Source: Turnera subulata
Taxonomy: Eukaryota > Streptophyta > Magnoliopsida > Malpighiales > Passifloraceae
Assembly (NCBI GenBank): GCA_028386065.3
Contig: JAKUCV010007109.1
Coordinates: 96,472-160,471, forward strand
Length of the DNA: 64,000 bases
Direction of reading: 5' to 3'
In this document: positions 1 to 9,928 of the stretch, piece by piece
Numbering within the stretch: the stretch's first letter is position 1
Layout of the letters: each line of letters begins with the position of its first letter
Translations under genes and position numbers: made by a program
The notes under the pieces: generated by a model
What the model was told of the DNA's origin: nothing
Databases searched by the model: none
Seen by the model: the letters and a program-made list of their open reading frames with translations, nothing else

Positions 1-2497
1 TTTTGTTCAAAATTGGTTTGGAATTAATATACTGATTTACAAAACCATATGATAAGATTCAAATATATTAAGTTTATTTATCCCATATCTAACATTTCAT
101 AGCACGAAGACTTACAAATTATCTATCCAAAGAAAAATTAGGGTTGGAACTTTCAACTTAATAAGATTGTTGATTGAACTCCCAATCGACTAATCCCAAC
201 CAACTCAGCGAGATTAGATTTAATTGCACGCTCATGCCCAAATTATTCCAAATCTGAAAGTCCTCTTTAAATCTAATGCTTTGTCCGGTGGCAAATCCTA
301 TTTATTACTAGGATCGAGATACAGTTACAAAATCTGGAAGAATAAATAAAATATGATTGAATTTTAGTTTCGAAGGTGGACATAAGAGTTGGTTTTGGCA
401 AATGTCATACGCACGTGCTCGTCAAGGAGAAAATTAAGCATCCCAGTTGACAACAAAATTTGTCAGGACAGGATAAATGACATTGCTATGCATTGCGAAC
501 AGTTTCTCATTATTTCTCCAATTATTATTGTCCATCATAAACACCAACATGTTAGTGCGTATGTGGAAATAGTCAAGAATTGCGAAATTTGAAGCGGTTC
601 ATATCTATCTATATTCTATCTGTCTATATTTAGCTATCTCTAGTACAAACTACAAAGTAGTGGACGTTCTAGTCAAAGTGCAGATCACCTCTTAACTGCG
701 ATTTTTGTGGCTGATGAGGCCTGCAATTCCACGGTGTTGAAAGAAACTCCAGTTTTACGTTCAAGAAACGGATCCCTACAAAGTGCTGTGCATACATAAT
801 TCGATATATTGTTACGCTACTGAAAACAAATCTAAATACTGGTATTTGTAGATAACTACTAGTGTGTTAGCGTCCAAGAGGGAAAAATAGTGCGTGAAGA
901 AAAATTTGCTGGTGATGAGATGGATAGTTCACGTTCACAAAATGTCATCTTATGATCTTTACCCATCTTTTTGTTTTTGTGGAATAATCTTTTAGTCTTT
1001 AGTCTTTACCCATCGAGGCCATGATTCTGACATATGAAAAGGAGATTAGACAGAGTAGCATTCTCTGTCTTTTTTTATTTTTTTTTCTCTGCACTCGACT
1101 TGCTCTGTCATATCATCATCATGCATGTCTTAATTAAAGACACAGCTATCAAGATATTTCTTTGGCAACCATAATAATTGTAAGACTTGATTTGAAACAT
1201 CACCTTACCCACTATATTAATGTTACTGTGGCAGTAATTAAATTGCGTATGAAAGGCCAGATGTTCCAATCAGAAATGCCCGTTATATAAGGTGAAGTAA
1301 ACCCGGAAGCAACATTTTTTTCTTCTCATCTTTGAAACGCAATACTGAAAATGACAAATATAACGCCAGTAAAAATATTTACGCAACGCAAGTATATATT
1401 AGTTATCCTTGAAAAGAATTATGAGTGACATGCCATGCAAATCTAGAAAAGTGAAAAAAAAAGGACAAAGAATATAGTGTTTACAAAATGTTTCTTTTAC
1501 CATCTAATGGTTTTATCCATGGCACCTGAAATTAAAAATGAAGCATATATATTTGGTCAACTTAATTAGCATGGTTCTTCATAAACTCCAAAAGAAAAGG
1601 CAATTGGCTGCCTTCAATGCCTAGGTTAGGAGCACGTTCTATCTAAAGGCTTACCACAAACTTGGAATGGGAATTAAAATCTTTCTTGATTGACAAATTG
1701 CCCTCTCACTCTTTTGGTGCCTTCCATATTTGGATTTACATATCTTCATATTCTGGCACAATTCTTGATCATATCTATGTGCGATGATTTTTATACACAA
1801 AGGGCCCTTACTTCACCGAATTGCCTTTTTTGTTTTTTTCAAGGATTTGGATTCTCTATTCAAAGGGAGAGATCCTGTTAAATAAATACCGTTGATTTGT
1901 TTAATCAATGGCCCTAAAATATGTAAGGTAAAAAAAACTAAAAAAATTAAATAAAGTAAAAATAAATTCTCACCAATGATTTTAAAAATCATGGCCACAA
2001 TTCAATAAACAGGACAAAACTTTACAGGAGTGGATCTCAATCCTTTTTTCAATCACGCGCATTTCTGCTTGGCATCTCTCGGCCTCTCACACCAACAGGC
2101 TTCTATTGCAGAACCAGAAACCATACTGGACCTTCCGTTGGGTTAAAATTAATATTGGGTTAACATTTGAATTGAGTTGATGTTTTGCATGAAGTCGGAA
2201 TCAATCATGTGTAGAAATAGAATAAAAGAAGCAAACGTGAAAGGACAACCCAGTCTTCCCTCAGTCTAGCCCAACACCGACATGCCCCAAGAAGCCCAAA
2301 ACGGCAGCACATTGTTTGTGAGCCCAACAAGTTTCAAGTGCGGGCAGGCCCAACACGTTCGTGCAAATCTAGTGCTTTTGCGCCTTTGATTGAGACCAAT
2401 CTTCGCCTCAAGGAAAGCCCTTTGCCTTGTCATTCAGGGTGGGTATGGAGAGTTGGAGACCAAGAATGAGACGCCTATGTGCCAATGATAGTGCAGC

Positions 2498-2539
2498 AAA
2501 GTTACTCGTTTCCCAAGTTCAAAGAAGTTACTCGTTTCC
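2498..2539. repeat. 15-bp direct repeat around an 11-base spacer
   Basis: The 15-mer AAGTTACTCGTTTCC occurs at 2499-2513 and again at 2525-2539, separated by CAAGTTCAAAG. The form matches a short insertion flanked by its own target-site duplication and resembles four other sites in this window. The spacer here is less A-rich than in the others, so this is the weakest member. Confidence 0.7.
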
Positions 2540-2772
2540 ATGATCAAATGCTTTCGTTACCTTTTAAGCCTAGCCCCAAACGTCTCATGTTGAACCAGTG
2601 CCATTTAGTTTATAGATGCCAATGGAAACTGGGAACATGTCAATTCTTAGCGCTGCTTGCTTGCTTGCCTTTAATTAAGAGTTACATAAGAAGTTTCACT
2701 GGTGTAAAGATATTGCTGTTGAATCTCCACCATTTATTTAATAAAACCATTGTATTTAACTTCCCTGTTCTA

Positions 2773-2843
2773 TCCTGAAGGTTAACATACTTTGAAACCC
2801 TCTCTACTGGAAGGTCCTGAAGTTGAACATACTTTGAATCCCT
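2773..2843. repeat. imperfect tandem duplication, 42-bp period
   Basis: A stretch of about 29 bases beginning TCCTGAAG at 2773 recurs at 2815 with a few differences (TTAACATACTTTGAAACCCT against TGAACATACTTTGAATCCCT). There is no poly(A) tract at the junction, so ordinary tandem duplication is the simplest reading. Confidence 0.75.
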
Positions 2844-3314
2844 ACTGATCAGGCAATATTCTGTCTTGGAGACAATGCGCCTTTTGCCTGATAATTTCCT
2901 TTATACTTTCAACTATGCGTTGACTCCATCATCTTTTGTTTAGTGATCAGTAGTAGTATAGTGAGGCCGACTCCTCTGCGAATAATGGATATTTTTTTGC
3001 TGTACTTGGTTGTCAAATATAACTTTTATCAAGCTTTTTATGCTATAAGTTTCAATACGTTTTGAATAAGATCGCCACGAAGAATTGCAGAGAAGCCTCA
3101 CTCGTTAATGATATAAACTACCCTGCAGGGTAAACAACGGATCGTGTAGAGCAAAAAATAAAACTTAGATAATCTAATGAATTTCATTCTGACGAATCTC
3201 ATAATACATGAATTAATTACAAAAGCTAACTTAAATGAGTACATGCTCCATGTGTAAACAAAACTGGAAAGAACTAGTTACACCTTTCCTTACAGTAAAG
3301 ACAATTAAACAAAT

Positions 3315-4394
3315 TTATGCAGATGCACGACTGCCTTGACTATCTTCATCACTTTCTGGAGGAGACAAGTTAAGGTCGAATGACCTCCTTTCTTTCTTTA
3401 CTTCTGGATGCATACTTGAGGTGCTACCCTCAGGCACCATATATAGGTCTATGTTGTGACTTCGACTAGGCCCTGCAATTGCAGGAGTTTTTTTTATTGA
3501 TGATGATGACGCGGCAGGTGCATGATCTTGAGCAGTAGTGTCATCTTTCATCTTCTCTAGAGTCTGTTTCGCAATAGTAAGTAACATGGGAGCCAACTGC
3601 TCCTCTATATCTTCAACTTCTTGTTCTTTCTTTCCTGCACTAGACGTTGTAGGAGCACTGTTGTTGGCAGGAGTTGCTGTAGGAGCAATGTCGTTGGCAA
3701 GAGTAGGAATACTGCGAGTAGGGACGGGGGCGAACTTCTCCGGCGACCACTTCCCTATGGGTGGCGGGAATGCCCCGCGCCATTGGCGATCTGGGTGTGC
3801 TCGCAGGTGCCCGAACACCGCCTTCCAGGTAGCGAACTTCTTGCCACAGATGGTGCACGCAGGGTCAGATTTAGGGGGGTCGATTGGTTCACCCCGGGCT
3901 CTCTTTGGTAACTGAGTAGAGCCACCAGAGCCACGACCTTCCTGATCCCTCCCTTTAGCAGCCACAGTAGAAGAACTACCTTGCCCGGCCTTCCATCCTC
4001 TTCCTCCTCCCAAGACAACCTTCACCCGCGTAGTAGCGGGCGGCGTTGATCCTCCTTCTCCCTCTAGTCCCCGCTTGGTCGACGTAGCAGGAGCAGCACC
4101 AGCCGAAGGAGAGCCGTGAGCAGCATTAGAAGACGACCTTCCCGTCGAAGCATGAGCCCTAGGTGACATGGGGTTGAAGATTTGCCGCCTGAGACCACCA
4201 GTGCAAAGCCTGAGGCCTTGAGTTTGTTCAGGCTTTGGAGGTGCAGTTCCACCATCACCGCCTACACCAGAGGAAGATGCAACTTCAGCGGGGGATGAGC
4301 CATTCCCTGGGGACTCATGCCTCTGCTTTTGCATCTCATCACTCTGGGTTGCCGAGTTGGTGTCACTACCCTTGTTGCTCTGTTCCTCTCCCAT
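3315..4394 (-). CDS. C2H2 zinc-finger protein with DLNxxP repression motif (DAZ1-like candidate)
   Basis: Single-exon gene of 359 residues, probably a nuclear transcriptional regulator. One classical zinc finger is visible: C180-x2-C183-x12-H196-x3-H200, in the context CTICGKKF. The N-terminal half is low-complexity (Ser, Gly, Pro, Ala), typical of disordered regions. Near the C-terminus, residues 340-345 read DLNLSP, which fits the DLNxxP form of the plant EAR motif that recruits TOPLESS-type corepressors. The start is the first ATG of the frame, and a TATA-like CTATATAG lies about 80 bases upstream. The neighbour is DSK2, as for the Arabidopsis DUO1-activated zinc-finger gene DAZ1 beside DSK2a by my recollection. 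The DAZ1 assignment is inference from position and the EAR motif; the sequence alone shows only an EAR-bearing C2H2 protein. Confidence 0.85.
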   Translation of the reverse strand: MGEEQSNKGSDTNSATQSDEMQKQRHESPGNGSSPAEVASSSGVGGDGGTAPPKPEQTQGLRLCTGGLRRQIFNPMSPRAHASTGRSSSNAAHGSPSAGAAPATSTKRGLEGEGGSTPPATTRVKVVLGGGRGWKAGQGSSSTVAAKGRDQEGRGSGGSTQLPKRARGEPIDPPKSDPACTICGKKFATWKAVFGHLRAHPDRQWRGAFPPPIGKWSPEKFAPVPTRSIPTLANDIAPTATPANNSAPTTSSAGKKEQEVEDIEEQLAPMLLTIAKQTLEKMKDDTTAQDHAPAASSSSIKKTPAIAGPSRSHNIDLYMVPEGSTSSMHPEVKKERRSFDLNLSPPESDEDSQGSRASA

Positions 4395-4470
4395 TGTACA
4401 CAGCAGGCAAGCCCCTATAAAGATGACGCTCTTTTTGCTTTCTTGAAGGAGCAGTCATTCTTTCAGGGGT

Positions 4471-4478
4471 CTATATAG
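4471..4478 (-). promoter_or_regulatory. TATA-like box of the zinc-finger gene
   Basis: The palindromic CTATATAG lies 77 bases upstream of the zinc-finger start codon on the minus strand, a normal distance for a plant TATA box plus a short leader. An AACCGC motif at 4494-4499, just upstream, fits the AACCGY core reported for DUO1-type MYBs; this is weak, because such six-mers are common. Confidence 0.5.
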
Positions 4479-5546
4479 CGAAGGGAATTCACCAACCGCT
4501 GGGTTCGGTTCATTCCCTCCCCTTCAACCATCGCTGGCAGCTCTTCGCCGTGAACGGGCAAACGGAGAGGGTTATAGGCGACCCTTCACACTGCCCGTAC
4601 ACGTGGCCTGATGGTTGATGCTTGGTCCCAGGTGTCACTCCACCGTATCATGGAGGTGGGTGCATGGAACTTCGCCTGCTTTGTTCCCGCCGTCGTCGTT
4701 TTGAAGAGGCGGGAAGCCAACGGTGAAGAGACGTGGCCTTTGGCGGTTTCCTCCAAGCCCCAGCCTGCCCTTGATTCTCATACTGAAATCAAGGTCGGCC
4801 GTCTTCTCTGCTCACGTGGGCGCTGCTCCTCCAGGGATACTACATGTCGTCGAGACATGGTCCAGCTTTGTTAAGTGTGGACGGCATGTCGGCGCCATGG
4901 ACCTGCGTGTCGGTGAATTTGATTGCTCTGATTAGTTTCACGTTGTATATAAAGAGGGAATGCATGTCGTTGATCTTTCTCAATGCACGTCATTCACAGG
5001 AAATATTTCAAACAAATATGAAAACAAATCGGAAAAAATTCCTACAATTTACATTTTAAGGTAAGTTTATTTCAGTTGTGCATATGCTATTATTTCTATA
5101 CTGGAATAAAACATCATATATGCTTGAAGGGGCACTTGCAGAAAGCCGACAGTGTCTACAGAAAAAAGATTAGCCTTTTATTATATGCCAACCAATTTTA
5201 AACAATATCTAAATAGACAAATAAATCGTGCCAGACTCTAAAAACAACATAAAGGCAAATAGCAGGTGGTATCTACCATAAATTTGATTAATTAGTGTGG
5301 GTATAAGGCATTTTTCGAAATTCATTTTGTGAACAAAATCATGTTCAATCCCCCAAAAATTGCTACCAATTTGTTAAGGCCAAGAACCCAATTTACTTCC
5401 AAATGTAAAAGAAGTACATCACACAAATAAACATCCATGTTGTAAACTCAAAACTTTAGCATGAAGGAGGCCTCATAATCATATGTATATGCATCGCATA
5501 GACATTCATAGAAAATCTATTGAAGTTCTTACCAGGTAGAAGGAGG

Positions 5547-6507
5547 TTATCGCCATCTCTTGGTTGAATTGCCATGAACAACGACCGTGTTGTTGTTGCC
5601 TGATGATGACAGTCTTTGTCTTTTCTTTCTTTTTCTTCTTCTTCTTCGTTTGGACCATGATCTGCATGATGAAACATAGCTATTAAGCAACAAAATTACA
5701 AGACACAAAATTACACACACACAAACACACAAAAAACATAGATCTCTATAACTTTTTTTGTGTGGTTTTTAGAATGGGCCTCGACTCCGGCCATATTTTT
5801 TTTGAGTTCAATATTGGTTAAAACTTTGATTTAATTCACATAGAAAGTTCTGATCTAAAAAAGGCTTGGCTCCCAATTAACCATATTAGTCCCGATAGGA
5901 GAGCGTAAGTTTAATTGTTGGCTATTAAAAAATGAGTAACCATCACATATATGGTAAGATAGAGGCCAAAGCGAGGACTCATATTACCTAATGTCTTAAA
6001 ATTTCAAGTTATTAATGTTATCCTAACTAATAACTGTATGATCTCAGTTGGCTGAAATATATGATTGTAATGATTGAAGTTGTATAATATTTCAAAGTAA
6101 CTTATGACATAACATATCAAATAGAAATTGTAAGCAAATAATGCAACAAAAATGGCTACTATACAAAGGGCGACTCGAACCTATGTTGGTGAGGATGCAT
6201 GACAAAGGACTAACCACTAAGCTACATGTTAGAGTTTGAGAAATTGTTGGTGAGGATGCATGACAAAGGACTAACCACTAAGCTACATGTTAGAGTTTGA
6301 GAAATTGTTTCCATATATAGATAAAATAGGATTTTAGGGCGGGTCTGGCCCCCCCTTACTCCCCTATATCCGCCCCTGCTACTATACAATAATGAGAATA
6401 AAGAAGAAATCAAGAACGAACCTAATATAATTGAAGTTTGGTGTTCTTGCGCGAAGAGAAGTGGTGTCAATAGAAAGGATTGCAGGATGCCCTTTGTTTA
6501 AGTTCAT
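5547..6507 (-). CDS. doubtful two-exon small basic protein, 66 residues
   Basis: I do not recognise this protein. Exon 1 (6422-6507) begins with an ATG in good context (AACAATGAAC) and ends ATTAG before GT. Exon 2 (5547-5661) follows an AG and joins in frame, giving a basic segment SWSKRRRRRKRKKRQR and then a stop. The joined frame is 201 bases. A hAT-type MITE lies inside the proposed intron. Exon 2 also has a good donor (CTACCTG/GTAAG) beyond the stop, so it may belong to a different or longer gene. The basic tract could act as a nuclear localisation signal. It may equally be chance or the remnant of a degraded gene. Confidence 0.22.
6164..6378. mobile_element. hAT-type MITE, 215 bp, 8-bp target duplication
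   Basis: The element begins CAAAGGGCG and ends CGCCCCTG, a short imperfect inverted terminus of the CAGGGGCGG type seen in plant hAT elements. The 8-mer CTACTATA flanks it on both sides (6156-6163 and 6379-6386). It codes for nothing. Inside it is a 61-bp tandem duplication. On the minus strand there are sequences like the A and B boxes of a tRNA gene: TAGCTTAGTGG at 6214-6224 and GGTTCGAGTC at 6172-6181. A tRNA-derived SINE origin for the interior is possible. Confidence 0.75.
6185..6306. repeat. perfect 61-bp tandem duplication inside the MITE
   Basis: Two adjacent copies of 61 bp (6185-6245 and 6246-6306), each starting GTTGGTGAGGATGCATGAC, are identical by eye. This indicates a recent duplication or strong homogenisation. 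Each copy carries one tRNA-like A-box. Confidence 0.9.
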
Positions 6508-6789
6508 TGTTGTGGTGACTTGATTGATATAACCTATGGCTAGTCTTTTTGGTACAAAATTTAAGTTGAGGAAGGTTCCCTCAGTTCAAGATCTGGGCAG
6601 GCCACCAGGCTGAACAAAGTGTTAAAAGTGATGCTTACAAATCAATAACTAAGAAAGATAGTTGATGGAGTTCAAACTCTCAACCTAAGGAGGGTGGTAA
6701 TAGAACCTCAATCGACTAAGCCAACTATTTTTTGGTACCTAAGACTAGTTTATTGTTTGAAGGAGAGAAGCGATAAGCACTATATATAG

Positions 6790-7440
6790 CACTGTCGACA
6801 AAGACAAAGAAAGATTTAACACGTAATAAATTATCACAATAAGGAAACTAAATCTGAATAAAACTTCTATTTATTCATAGAAAAAGAAAAATTGAAATTG
6901 GATTCTTGTATACGCGGTATCCAATGCATAGAAAGACAAATTTTAAAATAATCTTCGTTGTATAGCGGTGTCTATAAAGACAAAGAAAGATTTAACACGT
7001 AATAAATTATCACAAAATAAGGAAACTAAATCTAAATCATCGAGAAAAATTATACTTGGTATTGAATGCATATAAAGAAAGTTTAAAAATTATCTTTATC
7101 ATAATAGAATAAGGAAACTAAATCTGAATCATCGAGTAAACATTCTATTTATATTTTATGCGGTTTCTAATGCATACAAAGAAAGTTTTAAAATTATCTT
7201 TATCCTAATAAAATTAGGAAACTAAATCTAAATCATCGAGTTAACCTTCTATTTATACTTTACGCGGTATCTTATGCATAAAAAAAGTTTAAAATTATCT
7301 TTATCGTAATAAAATAAGGAAACTAAATCTGAATCATCGAGTAAACCTTCTATTTATACTTTAGTTATTGTTTTCGCTCATAGAAAAAGAAAAATTAAAA
7401 TTCCATGTCTACCTAGTATCTAATTCATACAAAAATAAAC
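6790..7440. repeat. degenerate tandem array, about 110-bp unit
   Basis: About five to six diverged units share the blocks AAGGAAACTAAATCTGAATC, CTTCTATTTATACTTTA, GCGGTATC and AAAATTATCTTTATC in the same order. The array is AT-rich and non-coding. The unit does not match a repeat family I can name. Confidence 0.8.
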
Positions 7441-7709
7441 TTCATCGTAATTTTGTAATGAAATGGCAACAACTAAGGGTGAGTAATGATCCTGGTCAAT
7501 CTAAAAACTTGAATCCCAATACTAAATAGTACTAAATTTGGTACTAAATAAATAAGATAATTCGGTATAGACAATCGTAAATTGTTGGATTTGGATTAGA
7601 CATGGATTTTAAAAATTTTAGAATCCCAAAATCCCGAATTATTTTTATACCTTGAAGTGTAGACATTAATTTTACATTTGTTTGTTTATTGGTTGAATTA
7701 AGAATTAAA

Positions 7710-8418
7710 TGTATTTTTGGTACATGTACTCGACCTCAATATGAAATTTGGTATTTGTACTGAAATTTTATGAATTTTGTTACCTATACTTTGCATTCAT
7801 TAAATTTTGTATTCTTGTGGTCAGTGAGTCGTCAGAGTCACATGTGCATTTTCTATGAGGGCACGTCATCTGTGATCCCACTCCATCCGGGTTCCCCACT
7901 TATAACCCGAATTCATGAAAACGGGATAGATTAAAGGTATTTTTGGTACATGTCTCGGTTTCGCTATTAAATTTGATACTCGTACTAATTTTTCTTGAAT
8001 TTTGATACCTGTACATCCTAGTTTTTCTTTAAATTTGGTACTTTCGGTGGTCGGAGTGTCGTCGGAGGCACATTTCTATTTTTTATAGAGATACGTCATT
8101 TATGAGTCCCACTTCACTCGAGTTCCCCACCTTTAACCTAATTCTGCAAAAAAAACGACTTGTTGCGGATAGACAGATTGAAATTAAATCCCCACATATA
8201 TTGTATTTTGATACTTGTGCATCTAGTTTTCTTTAAAGTTGGTACATTCGGTAGTCGGAGTGTCGTCGGAGGCACGTTTCTATTTTTTATAGAGACGCGT
8301 CATTTATGAGTCCCACTTCACTCGAGTTCCCCACCTTTAACCTAATTCCGCAAAAAACCCGACGTGTTGCGGATAGACAGATTGAAATTGAATCCCTACA
8401 TATATTGTATCCTAATAT
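7710..8418. repeat. three tandem units of about 210-270 bp
   Basis: Units at about 7710-7936, 7937-8207 and 8208-8418 share the order: a TTGGTAC-type AT-rich start, GTCGGAGTGTCGTCGGAGGC, TTTATAGAGA, CGTCATTTATGAGTCCCAC, ACTCGAGTTCCCCACC. Units 2 and 3 are closest, and the first is the most diverged. They resemble the terminal regions of plant Mutator-like elements in style, but no target duplication was found. Confidence 0.75.
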
Positions 8419-8472
8419 ATGATGTATGGCAAAAACAAAACAAAACAATAATGGATCCAATGCACCAGATAA

Positions 8473-9352
8473 TGTAACATCCCGGCTTGACGACTGTCAC
8501 TATAGATCAACATGGGACCTTTTTAATATGCTTTGTTTTCACTCGTATACTTCCGGAAAAAACTTCCCAGGAGGTCACCTATCACAATATTGCTCCAAGT
8601 CAAGCACGTTTAACTTTGGAGTGTTTATGGAATGAGCACCGAAAAAATAAGTGCACCCTATTGATATAATTAGTAACCATCAATCTATTTTGTACAGTCC
8701 CATACCTATGCAACCTCGAAATCACTTCATTTGAGCTATTCTTAATTATACAGTCTCATATCTGTATTACGAAATTGCCCTAACTGTGCAGCCTCATCTC
8801 TACACAGTCTCAGGATCTCTCCTATTCGGGTGTGGATTCGGTTCATTCATATGCCCTAGGGGTGTAATCGAGCCAAGTCGAGCCCAAATATAGGTAGGCT
8901 CGGCTCGAGCTAAAAAAAGAATTAATGAGCTCGATGTCGAGCTTCAAAGTATGGGCTCGATCTCGAGCTCGATGGGGAATCAAAAAGCTCGAGCTCGGCT
9001 CGATTAGGCTCGTTTATATTAAATGTTTATTAATTTGATAAGGCTCAACAAAATATGCTAGTTTGATAAGGCTCGATAAAGCTCACGAGCTTAGCGAGCC
9101 AAATACTGCCAAGCTCGAGCTCGGCTCGTTTGATATAAAAGCTCGGCTCGAGTTTGGCTCGAGCTCGATAATGTCGAGCCGAATACGAACTTTCATCGAG
9201 CCGATCTCAAACAGCTCACGAACCTACTCGGCTCGTTTACACCCCTAATGTGCCCTTCCGTCTAAAAGCCTACCAAGTAGGAGCTGCTCCTTGTCCATGT
9301 TCACCTCAGCACCGACGTACACTTCCCGCCCTTATCAACCCTAGGTGTCACA
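8473..9352 (+). mobile_element. LTR-like remnant (TGTAACATCCC...GGTGTCACA) with a nested MITE
   Basis: The segment starts TGTAACATCCCGGC and ends CTAGGTGTCACA, so it has TG...CA termini with a short inverted match. It includes CTTCCCAGGAGGTCACC and CCAAGTCAAGCACG, which I recognise as a common plant LTR-related repeat. A 391-bp MITE interrupts it; without that MITE it would be about 490 bp. No 5-bp target duplication is visible (GATAA before, CATTA after), so it is called a remnant rather than a clean solo LTR. Confidence 0.5.
8857..9247. mobile_element. hAT-type MITE, 391 bp, rich in CTCGAGCTCGGCTCG words
   Basis: Termini are TAGGGGTGTAATCGAGCC and GGCTCGTTTACACCCCTA, inverted repeats with one mismatch. 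Flanks are ATATGCCC (8849-8856) and ATGTGCCC (9248-9255), an 8-bp target duplication with one change, as expected for hAT elements. The interior is a dense mosaic of short palindromic words such as GAGCTCGAG and CGAGCCGA. It has no coding capacity. Confidence 0.85.
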
Positions 9353-9928
9353 CATTATCATTAAATTCCTTTTGTTTTGAAATTAAAAGATCTAGTAACA
9401 GTTCTGAACTTATCCCTTAATAATTACTTGCATGATGTTAAATTGATTAATTAATAAGCAAATACAGACATCCATTACGTCGTCACCATCATCACCCCCA
9501 GATGGCGAGGTCAAGAAAGAAAGCAAAAAGATAAAAGTCAAATGAAAGTTAGCACCAGCTGCAAATTCAGAAGTGAAAAACTGATATATTTATAAAACAC
9601 GGGAAAATTTTGCAGAAAAGGAATATGAAAGTAATTGTGCAAATTCTACAGGTAATAACTGTAGCAAACAATTCATATGCCAAATCGTAATATAAGGTAT
9701 GTACAAGACACTTTAGGGCCCGACAGATCTCGCTACAAAGAGGGATGAAAGACATGAGATCATCCAATTTTCACAGGCACACAAAAGAATGTTCACTGCC
9801 CTTGCGATCTTAATGAAATTATTCAGACTGGAAATAAGGGCATCACTACAACTCAGGTCAAAAAAACGACCAATTTTCAACCGTCCATTCAGACAGTAAA
9901 CCCGCATGACCTTACAATGTAACTCGAA

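Larger units (their letters stand above)
1..3300. other. intergenic region, no gene recognised
   Basis: AT-rich DNA on both strands. All open frames here are under about 100 codons, and none resembles a family I know. The only structure I see is two short direct repeats near 2.5 and 2.8 kb, listed separately. Distal regulatory DNA or the decayed end of a neighbouring gene cannot be excluded. Confidence 0.6.

Noticed and set aside
1690..1998. Overlapping 60-codon frames on both strands at 1.7-2.0 kb
   Set aside because: Short, hydrophobic because of AT-rich DNA, with no start context or family similarity.
8468..9357. GATAATGT...ACATTATC as terminal inverted repeats of a DNA transposon
   Set aside because: Only eight bases match and no target duplication lies outside; the LTR-like reading fits the internal sequence better.
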